Positions 1-9,065 are shown, counted from the stretch's first letter. The stretch is 64,000 nt of DNA from Pseudooceanicola marinus (GCF_020177265.1 NZ_JAIVMC010000004.1:353212-417211), one strand, 5' to 3'. Made by a program: numbers and translations. Notes: generated by a model not told the origin, from the sequence alone.

Positions 1-1148
1 TCGGCGCGCGCCAGAAGGTCGAGATCCTGAAGGCGCTTTGGGGCGGGGCCCGCACCCTGGTCCTGGATGAGCCGACCGCCGCCCTGTCGCCGCCCGAGGC
101 GGATGAGCTTTATGCCGTGCTGGAGAAGCTGCGCGCCGAGGGCAGGACCATTGTCCTGATCAGCCACAAGATGCCCGAGGTCATGCGCCTGTGCGACCGG
201 GTCACCGTGCTGCGCGACGGCGCCGTGGTGGGCAACGCCGAGATTTCCGCGCGCGACACCACCGATCCGAAGGTCCGGGCCGAGTTGGAGGCGCGCATGG
301 TCGACATGATGATCGGTCGCGAAAGCCCCGCCCTGCCGGACCGCGCCCCGCAGGAGGGGCCGCTGATCCTCGACGTGCGGGGGCTGAGCGATGGCCACCG
401 CCTGGGCCCGCTGGACCTGCAGTTGCACGGGGGCGAGATCGTCGCCGTGGTGGGCGTCGAGGGCAACGGTCAGTCCGAGCTGGTCGACCTGTTGATGGGT
501 TTGTCTAAACCCACCGACGGGCTGATCGCCATCGACAACCGCAATGTCACCGACTGGTCCACCCAGAAACGCCTGGCCGCCGGGATCGCGCATATTTCCG
601 AAGACCGCCATGCCTCCGGTGTCGCCAATGACATGAGCCTCGCCGACAATGCCTCGATCGGCTACCTCGACGGCGAACCCTTCAGCCCCGGCCCCTGGTA
701 TCTGGCCTGGCGCGACCGGGTCCGCTTTACCGAGGTGCTGATCGAACGTCACAAGGTGCGCACGCCCTCGGCGCTGCTGCCCATGTCGTCGCTCTCGGGC
801 GGCAACCAGCAGAAGCTGGTGGTGGGGCGTGAACTGGCCCGCTCACCCCGGCTGATGGTGGCGGCGCAGCCCACGCGCGGCCTCGACATCGGCTCGGCCT
901 CGGCGGTGCACCATGCCCTGCTGGGCCTGCGCGAACGTGGCGCCGCCGTGCTGCTTCTGTCGCTGGACCTGGCCGAGGTCTTTGCCCTGGCCGACCGGCT
1001 GGTCGTGCTGCGCAAGGGGCAGATTGCAGGCGCCATGACGGCGGCGGAATTCGATATTGACCAGATTGGCCGCTGGATGTCCGGCGCCCAGGACACAACG
1101 CCTGACACAACGCCCGCCACGGCCCCCAGGAAACAGGAGGTCGCATGA
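1..1148 (+). CDS. BMP-type ABC transporter ATP-binding protein (5' truncated by window)
   Basis: C-terminal 381 residues of a double-NBD importer ATPase of the nucleoside/simple-sugar class (YufO/NupO-like, partner of BMP-family lipoproteins). The reading frame is open from base 3, so the gene begins before the window. The end of the first NBD is visible with Walker B LVLDEPTAALSPPEAD and an H-loop in VLISHKM. The second NBD has GVEGNGQSEL in place of a canonical Walker A (Lys to Gln) and AAQPTRGLD in place of Walker B; both changes are normal for second NBDs of this family. Signature LSGGNQQKLVVGREL is intact. The stop overlaps the next permease start (ATGA), showing translational coupling. 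The substrate-binding protein should lie upstream, outside the window. Substrate could be a nucleoside, purine-like base or another small polar compound. Confidence 0.9.
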   Translation, partial: GARQKVEILKALWGGARTLVLDEPTAALSPPEADELYAVLEKLRAEGRTIVLISHKMPEVMRLCDRVTVLRDGAVVGNAEISARDTTDPKVRAELEARMVDMMIGRESPALPDRAPQEGPLILDVRGLSDGHRLGPLDLQLHGGEIVAVVGVEGNGQSELVDLLMGLSKPTDGLIAIDNRNVTDWSTQKRLAAGIAHISEDRHASGVANDMSLADNASIGYLDGEPFSPGPWYLAWRDRVRFTEVLIERHKVRTPSALLPMSSLSGGNQQKLVVGRELARSPRLMVAAQPTRGLDIGSASAVHHALLGLRERGAAVLLLSLDLAEVFALADRLVVLRKGQIAGAMTAAEFDIDQIGRWMSGAQDTTPDTTPATAPRKQEVA

Positions 1149-2368
1149 TCTTCAAACGTCCGCCGCTGCCCCATGAGGGCGACTTGCGGCTTGATCCCGA
1201 AGTCCGCGCCGGTATCGACGCGCGCCGCGCCCAGCCCTTCTCGGTCGAGGCGATGGTGGCGCAGATGCGCGACGGCACCCGCAGCGTCGCGGGCCGGGTG
1301 CTGGTCTTTGTCATCACCCTGGCGGCGGCGGTGATCTGCACGTTGCCCTTCCTGTTCCTGTCCGGCGCCGAGCTGGGTGTGACCCTCAGCGCCTTCCTGA
1401 ACGGCAGCCTGGGCTCGCAGTTCGCCTTCGCCGAGACGCTGGTGCAGATGATCCCGTTGCTGATCGCCGGCATGGCCGTGGCGATCTCCTTCCACGGCGG
1501 GCTCTTCAACATGGGCGTCGAGGGGCAGCTGATCTTCGGCGGCCTGGTGGCCGGGATCATCGGGGCGGAGGTCGAGGCCCCGCCGCTCATCCTGTCGGTG
1601 CTGGTCCTTCTGGGTGGGGTCGCAGGCGGCGCGCTGGCGGCCCTGGTGCCTGCCCTGCTGAAGGCCTATCGCGGCGTGCATGAGGTGGTGACCACCATCA
1701 TGATGAACTTCGTCGCGACCTATTTCGCCATCTATGCCGTGGCCCCCGCCGGGCCCTTCGTGGCTGCCACCCAGCCCTCGGCCACCGAGAAGATCCCGCG
1801 TGACGCGCGCCTGCCGACCATCTGGGACGGCACCCGCCTGCATGCCGGTGTCATCATCGCCCTGGTCGCCGTGCTGGGCCTGTGGTGGCTTCTTTACCGC
1901 ACGCCGCTTGGCTTCCGCATTCGCCTGATGGGCAAGAACGCCGGGGCCGCGCGGGCCAGTGGTGTGTCGGTGAAACGCACGATCATCACCACGCTGCTGA
2001 TCTCGGGCGGTTTCGGCGGCCTGGCGGGCGCGGTGCAGGTGCTTGGCGTCTACGGCCGCTTCTTCGACGCCTTCTCGGCCGGCTACGGCTGGGACGCCAT
2101 CGCGGTGGCCCTGCTGGCCGCGCTGTCGCCCTTCGCACTGATCATCTCGGCCTTCTTCTTTGCCATGCTCGACAGTGGCGCGGTGCAGATGCAGGCCGTG
2201 GCCGGGGTCAGCCGAGAGATGGTCGGCGTGGTCTCCGGTCTGGTCGTGGCCTTCGTCGCCATCCAGCCCTGGTTGCTTCATGGGCTGGACCGGATGCGCG
2301 CCCGGCGTCGCACCCGGCGCGAGGCCGGCGCCCCCGTGACCCTGACCGACACCGGAGACGCGACATGA
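1145..2368 (+). CDS. BMP-type ABC transporter permease (NupP-like)
   Basis: A 407-residue inner-membrane permease of the CUT2/nucleoside branch. An N-terminal cytoplasmic segment of about 55 residues precedes the first membrane helix, followed by many hydrophobic segments. The family motifs around HGGLFNMGVEGQ and HEVVTTIMMNF are clear. It overlaps the ATPase upstream and the second permease downstream by ATGA, so the three genes form one operon. It would form the channel with the gene at 2365. Length and motifs fit the longer of the two permeases in YufP/YufQ-type systems. The substrate cannot be read from the sequence. Confidence 0.92.
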   Translation: MIFKRPPLPHEGDLRLDPEVRAGIDARRAQPFSVEAMVAQMRDGTRSVAGRVLVFVITLAAAVICTLPFLFLSGAELGVTLSAFLNGSLGSQFAFAETLVQMIPLLIAGMAVAISFHGGLFNMGVEGQLIFGGLVAGIIGAEVEAPPLILSVLVLLGGVAGGALAALVPALLKAYRGVHEVVTTIMMNFVATYFAIYAVAPAGPFVAATQPSATEKIPRDARLPTIWDGTRLHAGVIIALVAVLGLWWLLYRTPLGFRIRLMGKNAGAARASGVSVKRTIITTLLISGGFGGLAGAVQVLGVYGRFFDAFSAGYGWDAIAVALLAALSPFALIISAFFFAMLDSGAVQMQAVAGVSREMVGVVSGLVVAFVAIQPWLLHGLDRMRARRRTRREAGAPVTLTDTGDAT

Positions 2369-3288
2369 GCGATTTCTTCACCATCGCCCTCTTCGCCTCG
2401 GCCCTGCACCTGGCGGTGCCGATCATCCTGCCGATGCTGGGTGGCCTGCTGTGCGAACGTTCGGGCGTCATCAACATCGGGCTGGAGGGCATGATGCTGG
2501 GCGGAGCCTTCGGCGCCGTGGCCTTCAGCTATGTCACCGGCAATCCCTGGCTGGGCCTTCTGGGCGCCGTGGGCACCGGGCTACTGTCGGGGGTGATCCT
2601 GGCCACCATGTCGGTGCTGCTGCGCGGCGATCAGGTGATCGGGGCCACGGCCATCAATCTGGTCGGCGCGGGCCTGACCGCGGCGCTGGTGCCGATCATC
2701 TGGGGGATCGACGGCACCACGCCCTCGGTGCCCAAGGTGCCGACGCCGGAACTGCCCTTCGTCGGGCAGATCCCCCTGGTTGGTCCGCTGCTGGCAGAGC
2801 TGTCGGCCATCGACCTGGTGGCCTTTGCCCTGGTGGGCGCCGTCTGGTGGGTGCTGATGCGCACTGACATGGGCCTGCGCCTGCGCGCCTGCGGAGAAAG
2901 CGCCGCCGCCGCCGATGCCGCCGGGATCGACGTGACCCGGGTGCGCTTCATCGCCGTCACCCTGTCGGGGGTGCTGGCCGCCCTTGGTGGGGCCTACCTG
3001 TCGATTGTCACGCTGGATCTGTTCCAGGCCTCGATGACCCAGGGGCGTGGCTTCCTGGCGCTGGCCGCCATGGTCTTTGGCAAATGGCGCGTCGGCCCTG
3101 CCTTCCTGGTCTGCCTGGGCTTCGGCCTGGCCGATGCCATCGCCCTGCGCGCCCAGATCTTCACCCATGACCTGCCGCATGACCTGCTGTTCGCGTTGCC
3201 CTACGTGCTGGCGCTGGTCGCGCTGGCCACCTTCGTCGGACGGGCCACCGGCCCCGCCGACGTCGGCAAACCCTTCCGCCGGGCCTGA
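2365..3288 (+). CDS. BMP-type ABC transporter permease (NupQ-like)
   Basis: A 307-residue permease, the shorter partner in the importer. The start is the ATG at 2365 in the ATGA overlap with the preceding permease; an in-frame open stretch upstream is only a shadow of that gene. The family motif CERSGVINIGLEGMMLGGAF lies near the N-terminus (residues about 30-50), followed by hydrophobic segments to the end. The Rieske oxygenase gene starts 28 bp after the stop on the same strand, so imported substrate may be handed to that enzyme. This last point is inference. Confidence 0.92.
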   Translation: MSDFFTIALFASALHLAVPIILPMLGGLLCERSGVINIGLEGMMLGGAFGAVAFSYVTGNPWLGLLGAVGTGLLSGVILATMSVLLRGDQVIGATAINLVGAGLTAALVPIIWGIDGTTPSVPKVPTPELPFVGQIPLVGPLLAELSAIDLVAFALVGAVWWVLMRTDMGLRLRACGESAAAADAAGIDVTRVRFIAVTLSGVLAALGGAYLSIVTLDLFQASMTQGRGFLALAAMVFGKWRVGPAFLVCLGFGLADAIALRAQIFTHDLPHDLLFALPYVLALVALATFVGRATGPADVGKPFRRA

Positions 3289-3315
3289 GCCCGCCCAAGA
3301 TCACGGAGACGTCCG

Positions 3316-4377
3316 ATGTATGTCAGTGAAATCCCCGCCCTGCGCGACTACTGGTATCCGGTGGCCTACAGCAGCGATCTGACCGACGCGCCCCGCGCCG
3401 TGCGCCTGCTGTCCGACAACTACGTCATCTGGCGCGGCGAGGGGGGCAAGGTGGCCTGCGCCGTCGACGAATGCCCGCACCGGGCCGCCCGCCTGTCGCA
3501 GGGCTGGGTCGAGGGGGGCGACATCATCTGCCCCTACCACGGCTGGGCCTTCAACGGCTCGGGCGCCTGCACGCGCATTCCGCAGAATGACCCGGACAAG
3601 CCGATCCCGCCGCGCGCCCGCACCCTGCCGATGCTGGTGGAGGAGAAATACGGGCTGATCTGGGTCTGTGTCGGCATGCCCCGCGAAGACATCCCTTTGT
3701 TGCCGGAACTGGAGGAGGGCGGCTTTACCCTGATCCACGAGATGATGGAGGTCTGGGACACCTCGGCGCCGCGGGTCATCGACAACGCACTGGACATCTC
3801 CCACGTTGCCTGGACGCACCGCAACACCATCGGTGACAGCAATGCCTCGCAATTCGAGAGCTTCGAGATCTTCCGCGATGGCCACGACCTGTCGGCGCGC
3901 ATCAGCTATCGCGCCCGGGTAACCGAGGCACTGCGCAAGAATACCGGGCTGACAGGGGACTACACCATCCGGGTCACCAATTCGCAGCTGGTGCAGCCGC
4001 TGATGTACAAGGACGTGATGGAATACGAGAACGGGCTGCGCCACGTCCTCTACAAGACCGCCACGCCGGTGGACGACAGCCATACGCTGTTCTGCCAGTT
4101 CATCGCCCGCAACGATAACCCGGACGCGGAAAAGGTGGCGGGTATCGTCGCCCTCGACCGTCGCATCCAGTCCGAGGACAAGGAGTTGCTGGCCGGCGTC
4201 CGCCCCGAGTTCCCCCTGGACATGCAGACCGAGATGCACACCCGCGCCGACCGGATGACGGTGGAATACCGCAAGATCCTGGCGGAGCTGGCGGCGGAAA
4301 ACTCGGATGTTACCCCGGATGAGGCCTGGGCTCGCCCCTTCCTGGCCTCCGTCAAGGCTCAGCGGTCCCCGCGCTGA
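3316..4377 (+). CDS. Rieske [2Fe-2S] non-heme iron oxygenase, oxygenase component
   Basis: A 353-residue ring-hydroxylating/demethylating oxygenase alpha subunit of the vanillate O-demethylase/N-demethylase size class. Rieske ligands are C53-x-H55 (CPHR) and C72-x2-H75 (CPYHGW). Probable mononuclear iron ligands H163 and H168 lie in NALDISHVAWTH. An SD-like GGAG precedes the ATG. No reductase or ferredoxin gene is next to it, so electrons must come from a partner encoded elsewhere. Caffeine N-demethylases (NdmA/B) and VanA have this length and architecture. Being cotranscribed with a nucleoside-type importer makes an N- or O-methylated heterocycle a reasonable guess, but the substrate is not determined by sequence. 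Confidence 0.88.
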   Translation: MYVSEIPALRDYWYPVAYSSDLTDAPRAVRLLSDNYVIWRGEGGKVACAVDECPHRAARLSQGWVEGGDIICPYHGWAFNGSGACTRIPQNDPDKPIPPRARTLPMLVEEKYGLIWVCVGMPREDIPLLPELEEGGFTLIHEMMEVWDTSAPRVIDNALDISHVAWTHRNTIGDSNASQFESFEIFRDGHDLSARISYRARVTEALRKNTGLTGDYTIRVTNSQLVQPLMYKDVMEYENGLRHVLYKTATPVDDSHTLFCQFIARNDNPDAEKVAGIVALDRRIQSEDKELLAGVRPEFPLDMQTEMHTRADRMTVEYRKILAELAAENSDVTPDEAWARPFLASVKAQRSPR

Positions 4378-4435
4378 GTCGCATGGCCGCGGCGCACATC
4401 CCACGTCACGCCGCGGTCATGCCTTTTCTGACACC

Positions 4436-4837
4436 TCAGCGATCGCAGTTGATCATCCAGGGCACGCCGAAGCGATCCCGGCAGGTGCCGAACCCCTGGG
4501 CCCAGAAATTCGGGGCGAAGGGCAGGATCACCTCGCCCCGGTCCGACAGCCGCAGGAACAGGTGATGGGCGATGCCGGGATCCTCGTCGTCGATCTCGAT
4601 CGCGAACCCCATGTAGTTGATCGGTGCCTCGGGCCCGTCCCGGTCCGACACCATGATCTCGGCGTAGGAGGAGGTCAGGTGGCCGTGCATCAGCCAGTGA
4701 TGTTTCTCCCGAGGCAGGGGCGGGGGTTCCGGCATGTCGGCATAGGTCAGCACATGCTCGATCTCACCCCCGAGCACTTCGGCATAGAAATTCAACGCGC
4801 TGCGCGCCTGGCCGTTGAAGAACAGGTAAATGGACAT
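4436..4837 (-). CDS. VOC-family (PhnB-like) protein
   Basis: A 133-residue small protein of the glyoxalase/VOC fold, PhnB/3-demethylubiquinone-like subgroup. The C-terminal signature GTCRDRFGVPWMINCD is characteristic of this group. The start chosen is the ATG at 4837 (MSIYLFFNGQA), which gives the usual N-terminus of the family; upstream in-frame ATGs at about 4894 would add a low-complexity tail. It is a single gene convergent with the Rieske gene and divergent from ychF. Biochemical role is unknown for most members. Confidence 0.8.
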   Translation of the reverse strand: MSIYLFFNGQARSALNFYAEVLGGEIEHVLTYADMPEPPPLPREKHHWLMHGHLTSSYAEIMVSDRDGPEAPINYMGFAIEIDDEDPGIAHHLFLRLSDRGEVILPFAPNFWAQGFGTCRDRFGVPWMINCDR

Positions 4838-4965
4838 CTGAAAAATCCCGGTCTCGTCTCCGCAACGGAGAGAGCCCCCACCAGTGCCCATCATATCACG
4901 GATCGGCTTGCGACAAAGCCCCTTGGGTCTTATGAGGCGCAGGAACCTTAGATTGGAGTAACGCC

Positions 4966-6063
4966 ATGGGCTTCAGGATGGGCATCGTGGGGCTGCCGAA
5001 CGTCGGCAAGTCGACCCTGTTCAACGCGCTGACCAAGACCGCCGCGGCCCAGGCCGCCAACTTCCCCTTCTGCACGATCGAACCGAACGTGGGCGAGGTG
5101 AACGTGCCGGACCGCCGTCTGGACGCGCTGGCCGAGATCGCCGGATCGAAACAGATCATCCCCGCGCGGATGACCTTCGTCGACATCGCGGGCCTTGTGA
5201 AGGGCGCCAGCCAGGGCGAAGGCCTGGGCAACCAGTTCCTCGCCAACATCCGTGAAACCGATGCCATCGCCCATGTGCTGCGCTGCTTCGAGGATGGCGA
5301 CATCACCCACGTCGACGGCCGGGTGGACCCGGTGGCCGATGCCGAGGTGATCGAGACCGAGCTGATGCTGTCGGATCTGGAAAGCATCGAGAAGCGCCGC
5401 GCCAACCTGGTGCGCAAGCTGAAGGGCAACGACAAGGAAGCGCAGCAGCAGGACCGTCTGCTGGCCGCGGCCCAGGCCGCGCTGGAAGACGGCAAGCCCG
5501 CCCGCGTGGTCGAGGTGGACGCAGAGGACCTGAAGGCCTGGAAGGGCCTGCAGCTGCTGACCACCAAACCCGTCCTCTATGTCTGCAACGTGAACGAGGA
5601 AGACGCAGCGGCAGGCAACCAGTTCTCACGAGCCGTGGAAGAGATGGCCGCCGCGCAGGGCGCCGGCACCGTGCTGATCTCCGCCCGGATCGAGGAGGAG
5701 ATCTCCCAGCTCGACGCCGAGGAAGCCGAGATGTTCCTGGGCGAGATGGGCCTGGAGGAAGCGGGCCTCGACCGCCTGATCCGCGCCGGCTACGATCTGC
5801 TGCACTTGGAAACCTACTTCACCGTTGGCCCGAAGGAGGCGCGCGCCTGGACGATCAGGCAGGGCACCCTGGCACCCCAGGCCGCCGGCGTCATCCACGG
5901 CGATTTCGAGAAGGGCTTCATCCGGGCGGAGACCATCGCCTTTGACGACTACATCGCCTGCAAGGGCGAAAGCGGCGCCAAGGAAGCGGGCAAGATGCGC
6001 GCCGAGGGCAAGGCCTACGAGGTGAAGGACGGCGACGTCCTGCATTTCCTCTTCAACACCTGA
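4966..6063 (+). CDS. ychF: Redox-responsive P-loop ATPase YchF (OLA1 family)
   Basis: A 365-residue universally conserved Obg-related NTPase. G1 GLPNVGKST lies near the N-terminus, the switch region is DIAGLVKGASQGEGLGNQF, and the G4 position reads NVNEE instead of NKxD, the known reason YchF prefers ATP. The C-terminal TGS-like domain contains YFTVGPKEARAWTI and GVIHGDFEKGFIRAET. Length is typical. It is a cytoplasmic, ribosome-associated housekeeping protein, followed by a strong terminator and tRNA-Ser. Confidence 0.97.
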   Translation: MGFRMGIVGLPNVGKSTLFNALTKTAAAQAANFPFCTIEPNVGEVNVPDRRLDALAEIAGSKQIIPARMTFVDIAGLVKGASQGEGLGNQFLANIRETDAIAHVLRCFEDGDITHVDGRVDPVADAEVIETELMLSDLESIEKRRANLVRKLKGNDKEAQQQDRLLAAAQAALEDGKPARVVEVDAEDLKAWKGLQLLTTKPVLYVCNVNEEDAAAGNQFSRAVEEMAAAQGAGTVLISARIEEEISQLDAEEAEMFLGEMGLEEAGLDRLIRAGYDLLHLETYFTVGPKEARAWTIRQGTLAPQAAGVIHGDFEKGFIRAETIAFDDYIACKGESGAKEAGKMRAEGKAYEVKDGDVLHFLFNT

Positions 6064-6105
6064 GGTCCGCTGCCGGCCTGCGCCGCCGCTCCCGCAAGAT
6101 CACGA

Positions 6106-6136
6106 GCCGCCCCGTTCCGGGGCGGCTTCGTCGTTT
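6106..6136 (+). terminator. Rho-independent terminator after ychF
   Basis: A 9-bp perfect GC stem (GCCGCCCCG / CGGGGCGGC) with a 3-nt TTC loop, followed by a T-rich stretch with GTTT. It lies 43 bp after the ychF stop and isolates ychF from the tRNA gene downstream. Confidence 0.8.
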
Positions 6137-6282
6137 CAGGCCCCTGGCGTCTCTGCCTGGCTCCTGTCCCTGGCCGCTCCCTCCGACAGCTGTCGGCTCC
6201 TCTTTTCCGCGCCCGGGACTTTTTGCCAATCGCGGCACTTTCGCCTTGTACTCTCCGGGTTTGCTTGGATATACGCGTCGGC

Positions 6283-6372
6283 GGAGACGTGGCCGAGTGG
6301 TCGAAGGCGCTCCCCTGCTAAGGGAGTAGGCGGGAAACCGTCTCGAGGGTTCGAATCCCTTCGTCTCCGCCA
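6283..6372 (+). tRNA. tRNA-Ser (anticodon GCT)
   Basis: A 90-nt class II tRNA. Acceptor stem GGAGACG (6283-6289) pairs with CGTCTCC (6362-6368), discriminator G, and CCA is encoded. The anticodon arm reads CTCCC-CTGCTAA-GGGAG, giving anticodon GCT for Ser AGC/AGT codons. A long variable arm and the TTCGAATC T-loop are visible. No flanking duplication was seen that would mark an integration site. Confidence 0.97.
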
Positions 6373-6427
6373 TACCTCACAACATTCCAGAGTCGGTGGC
6401 GCCGCCCCGGTCGGGCTGTGCCGGGGA

Positions 6428-7366
6428 CTAGGCCCCTCGGTCCTGATCGGTCGTGCTTTCCGCCTGGCTGTGCGCCAGGGCCTGCAGGGCGCGTAGCAGC
6501 TTGACCGCAGCCGGGGGCAGTTGGCCCATGCGGCGGCGGTAGATCTGGAAGGTGCGTCGGAAGGTCAGTTCCGGAATCGGCAGGGCGACCAGATCGCCCG
6601 CTTCGACCTCCAGCGCGACCAGGCCGCGTGGCATCCAGCACATCTGGCCGCCCTGGACCGTCATGCTTTTCAGCATGTTCACTGAACGTGACAGCACCCC
6701 GATCTCCACCGTTTCGACGCCTCGGGCGAAGAACCGGCGTTGCAATTCGCGCGTGATCGGCGTGTCGAGCGGGGGCAGGGCCCAGGGGTGGCCGGCGGCC
6801 TCCGGCAGGGGGATCCTGTCGCGGCCCGCGAGCGGGTGGTGGGGCGATGCGAAGACCTCGACCAAGTCGTGCAGGGGATCGGGGCAGGCCAGGGTGATCT
6901 CGTCGTCCAGATAGGGTTCGGGAGAGATCGCCAGGTCAACCTCGCCCCGTTTCAGCGCCGTCAGCAGCTTGTCCTCGATCTCTTCGGTGACCTGGGCCTG
7001 CAGGCCGGGCTGGTCCGCCAGCAGCGATTGCAGCGCCGTCGCCAGGTGACCCGAGACCACACTGCCGACGCCGCCCACGCGCACCACGCCCTTGCTGGCG
7101 CCGCGCAGCGAATCCAGCAGGTCCTCGGCATTGGCCATCTCGGCATCGACGGTGCTGGCGTAGGGCAGGAAGGCCTTGCCGTATACATTCAGCGTCACGC
7201 CGGTGGTGGTGCGGTCGAACAGCGGGGCACCCAGATGCGCCTCCAGCCGCCGGATGATCCGGGTCACGGCGGGCTGTGTCAGGTGCATCTCCCGCGCGGC
7301 CCGGCCGAAACTGCCGTGTTTCGCGGTGGCGAGGAAGGTCGAAAGCGTGCGCTGATCCCAGGTCAT
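6428..7366 (-). CDS. LysR-family regulator of the benzoylformate/TRAP operon
   Basis: A 312-residue LysR-type regulator. The N-terminal winged HTH covers residues 1-60 (TLSTFLATAKHGSFGRAAREM, LTQPAVTRIIRRLE), followed by a type 2 periplasmic-binding-like effector domain. The start at 7366 gives the standard LTTR N-terminus; the frame remains open a further 69 codons but lacks family similarity there. It is divergent from the ThDP enzyme at 7482, the classic arrangement for an LTTR and its target. A perfect inverted repeat with the T-N11-A pattern overlaps its start codon, which predicts autoregulation. The co-inducer is probably the aryl-glyoxylate or a related acid (inference). Confidence 0.9.
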   Translation of the reverse strand: MTWDQRTLSTFLATAKHGSFGRAAREMHLTQPAVTRIIRRLEAHLGAPLFDRTTTGVTLNVYGKAFLPYASTVDAEMANAEDLLDSLRGASKGVVRVGGVGSVVSGHLATALQSLLADQPGLQAQVTEEIEDKLLTALKRGEVDLAISPEPYLDDEITLACPDPLHDLVEVFASPHHPLAGRDRIPLPEAAGHPWALPPLDTPITRELQRRFFARGVETVEIGVLSRSVNMLKSMTVQGGQMCWMPRGLVALEVEAGDLVALPIPELTFRRTFQIYRRRMGQLPPAAVKLLRALQALAHSQAESTTDQDRGA

Positions 7367-7392
7367 ACCGAAACGGTATGGGTATGCGCATA
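7364..7392. promoter_or_regulatory. LysR operator candidate in divergent promoter
   Basis: A perfect 7-bp inverted repeat CATACCG-AAA-CGGTATG (7364-7380) contains ATAC-N7-GTAT, the canonical LTTR T-N11-A element. It is followed at once by a 10-bp perfect palindrome TATGCGCATA (7383-7392). The first covers the ATG of the LysR gene (7364-7366); both lie about 90-115 bp upstream of the decarboxylase start. The pair could be recognition and activation half-sites for a tetramer. Confidence 0.65.
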
Positions 7393-7481
7393 GAATGACA
7401 ATTCCCTTTGGTGTTTCGGATCTGCGAAGATGTATGCATGAAGAGGAAGACCCCCGGGCTTGTCCGGGGTGGGGAGGAGAT

Positions 7482-9065
7482 ATGACCCGATCGGGTTCGG
7501 CGCATGGCACGACCGTGCGCGAGGCTGTGTTCCAGCTGCTGCGCCACCATGGCATGACGACGATCTTCGGCAATCCCGGTTCGACCGAGTTGCCGCTGTT
7601 CAGCGATCTGCCGGAGGGGTTCCGCTATGTCACCGGGTTGCAGGAATCCATCGTGGTCGCCATGGCGGACGGTCATGCACTGGCCTCCGGTGGGCCGGCT
7701 TTCGTGAACCTGCATTCGGCCGCCGGTGTGGGCCATGCCATGGGCAGCATCTATTCGGCCTTTCGCAACCGGGCGCCGGTGGTCATCACCGCCGGTCAGC
7801 AGAGCCGCCCGTTGCTGCGCGCCGATCCTTTCCTCTACTCCGAGGCGCCGACCGAGCTGCCGCAGCCCTACGTGAAGTGGGCGATCGAACCTGCACGGGC
7901 CGAGGATGTGCCGGCGGCCATTGCGCGGGCCATCCACATGGCCTGCCTGCCGCCCGCCGGGCCGGTCTTCGTGTCGATCCCGCTGGATGACTGGGGGCAG
8001 CCCTGCGATCTGCCCGCCCTTCGGGAGGTCACGGGCCGGGCGCAGCCCGACGCGGCTACGCTGGCGGAGATCGCCGCGCAGTTGAACGGGGCCGCCGATC
8101 CGGTGTTCGTCGTGGGCGCGGGGCTGGACGCCGACGGCGCCTGGGACGCGGCGGTGGAGCTGGCCGAACACCATCAGGCGGCGGTCTGGGTCGCGCCGCT
8201 GTCCTCGCGCTGTTCCTTCCCCGAAAGCCACCCCCTGTTCGCCGGCTTCCTGCCCGCGAACGAGGCGGATATTTCGCGCCTGCTGACCGGGCATGACCTG
8301 ATCGTCACGCTGGGCGCGCCGGTCTTTACCTATCACTACGAGATGCCGGGGCAGATCCCGCCCGAGGGCGCGACGCTGGTGCAGATCGTCAGCGATCCGA
8401 AACAGGCGGCCTCGGCGGTCTGCGGCACCTCGCTGGTCGGCGATCTGGAGCTGTCGTTGCGCGCGTTGCAGGCCGGCGCCGCGACCCCCCGGCCGAAACG
8501 CCCCGCACCCCTGCGGGAGATCCAGGCACCGGGGCCCGCGAAGGGAATATCTTCGGCCATGGCGCTGGACGCGCTGCGGCGGCTGCGCCCCGCCGACGGC
8601 ATCGTGGTGGAGGAGGCGCCCTCGAGCCGCGATGACGTCCACGACCACCTGCCCATCGATCGCGCCGGGGGCTTCTTCGCCACGGCCAGCGGGGGGTTGG
8701 GCTATGCGCTGCCCGCCGCCGTGGGGGTGGCAATGGCCAACCCCGGCGAGACGGTTCTTGCAATTCTGGGCGACGGGTCGTCCATGTACTCGGTCCAGGG
8801 ACTTTGGAGCGCGGTAGAACATGACGCTGACGTGCTTTTCGTCGTGCTCAACAACGGCGGCTATGCCGCGCTGAAGGGCTTTGCCGGTAACAAGGAGGTG
8901 GTCGGCTGCGACATCGGTCACCTGTCGCTGGCGGCGCTTGCAGAAGGGCAGGGATGCCCGGCGCAGCAGGTGACGGACCCGGCAAAGCTGGATGGCGTAT
9001 TGAGCAAAGCATTCGCGGCCGGAGGAGGGCCGCGCCTCGTGGAGGTCATGATCGACCGGGGCTGA
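7482..9065 (+). CDS. mdlC: Benzoylformate decarboxylase-like ThDP enzyme
   Basis: A 527-residue ThDP-dependent decarboxylase, the length of Pseudomonas MdlC (528). Active-site residues known from that enzyme are at matching places: S34 in GNPGSTELPLF, E55 in GLQESIVVAMADG, H78 in NLHSAAG, and a His in GAPVFTYHYEMPG. The cofactor motif begins with GDGSSMYSVQ (residue 430) and ends with NNGGY. Start ATG 7482 has GGGAGGAG upstream; an earlier in-frame ATG at 7395 lies in the promoter region. It would act in the cytoplasm, releasing CO2 from phenylglyoxylate or a substituted analogue to give an aryl aldehyde. The TRAP transporter and aldehyde dehydrogenase downstream complete a simple route to a benzoate. 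Exact ring substituents are unknown. Confidence 0.85.
   Translation: MTRSGSAHGTTVREAVFQLLRHHGMTTIFGNPGSTELPLFSDLPEGFRYVTGLQESIVVAMADGHALASGGPAFVNLHSAAGVGHAMGSIYSAFRNRAPVVITAGQQSRPLLRADPFLYSEAPTELPQPYVKWAIEPARAEDVPAAIARAIHMACLPPAGPVFVSIPLDDWGQPCDLPALREVTGRAQPDAATLAEIAAQLNGAADPVFVVGAGLDADGAWDAAVELAEHHQAAVWVAPLSSRCSFPESHPLFAGFLPANEADISRLLTGHDLIVTLGAPVFTYHYEMPGQIPPEGATLVQIVSDPKQAASAVCGTSLVGDLELSLRALQAGAATPRPKRPAPLREIQAPGPAKGISSAMALDALRRLRPADGIVVEEAPSSRDDVHDHLPIDRAGGFFATASGGLGYALPAAVGVAMANPGETVLAILGDGSSMYSVQGLWSAVEHDADVLFVVLNNGGYAALKGFAGNKEVVGCDIGHLSLAALAEGQGCPAQQVTDPAKLDGVLSKAFAAGGGPRLVEVMIDRG

Noticed and set aside
6283..6372. tRNA-Ser as an integration site for a genomic island
   Set aside because: No integrase gene and no repeat of the tRNA 3' end were noticed downstream in the window.
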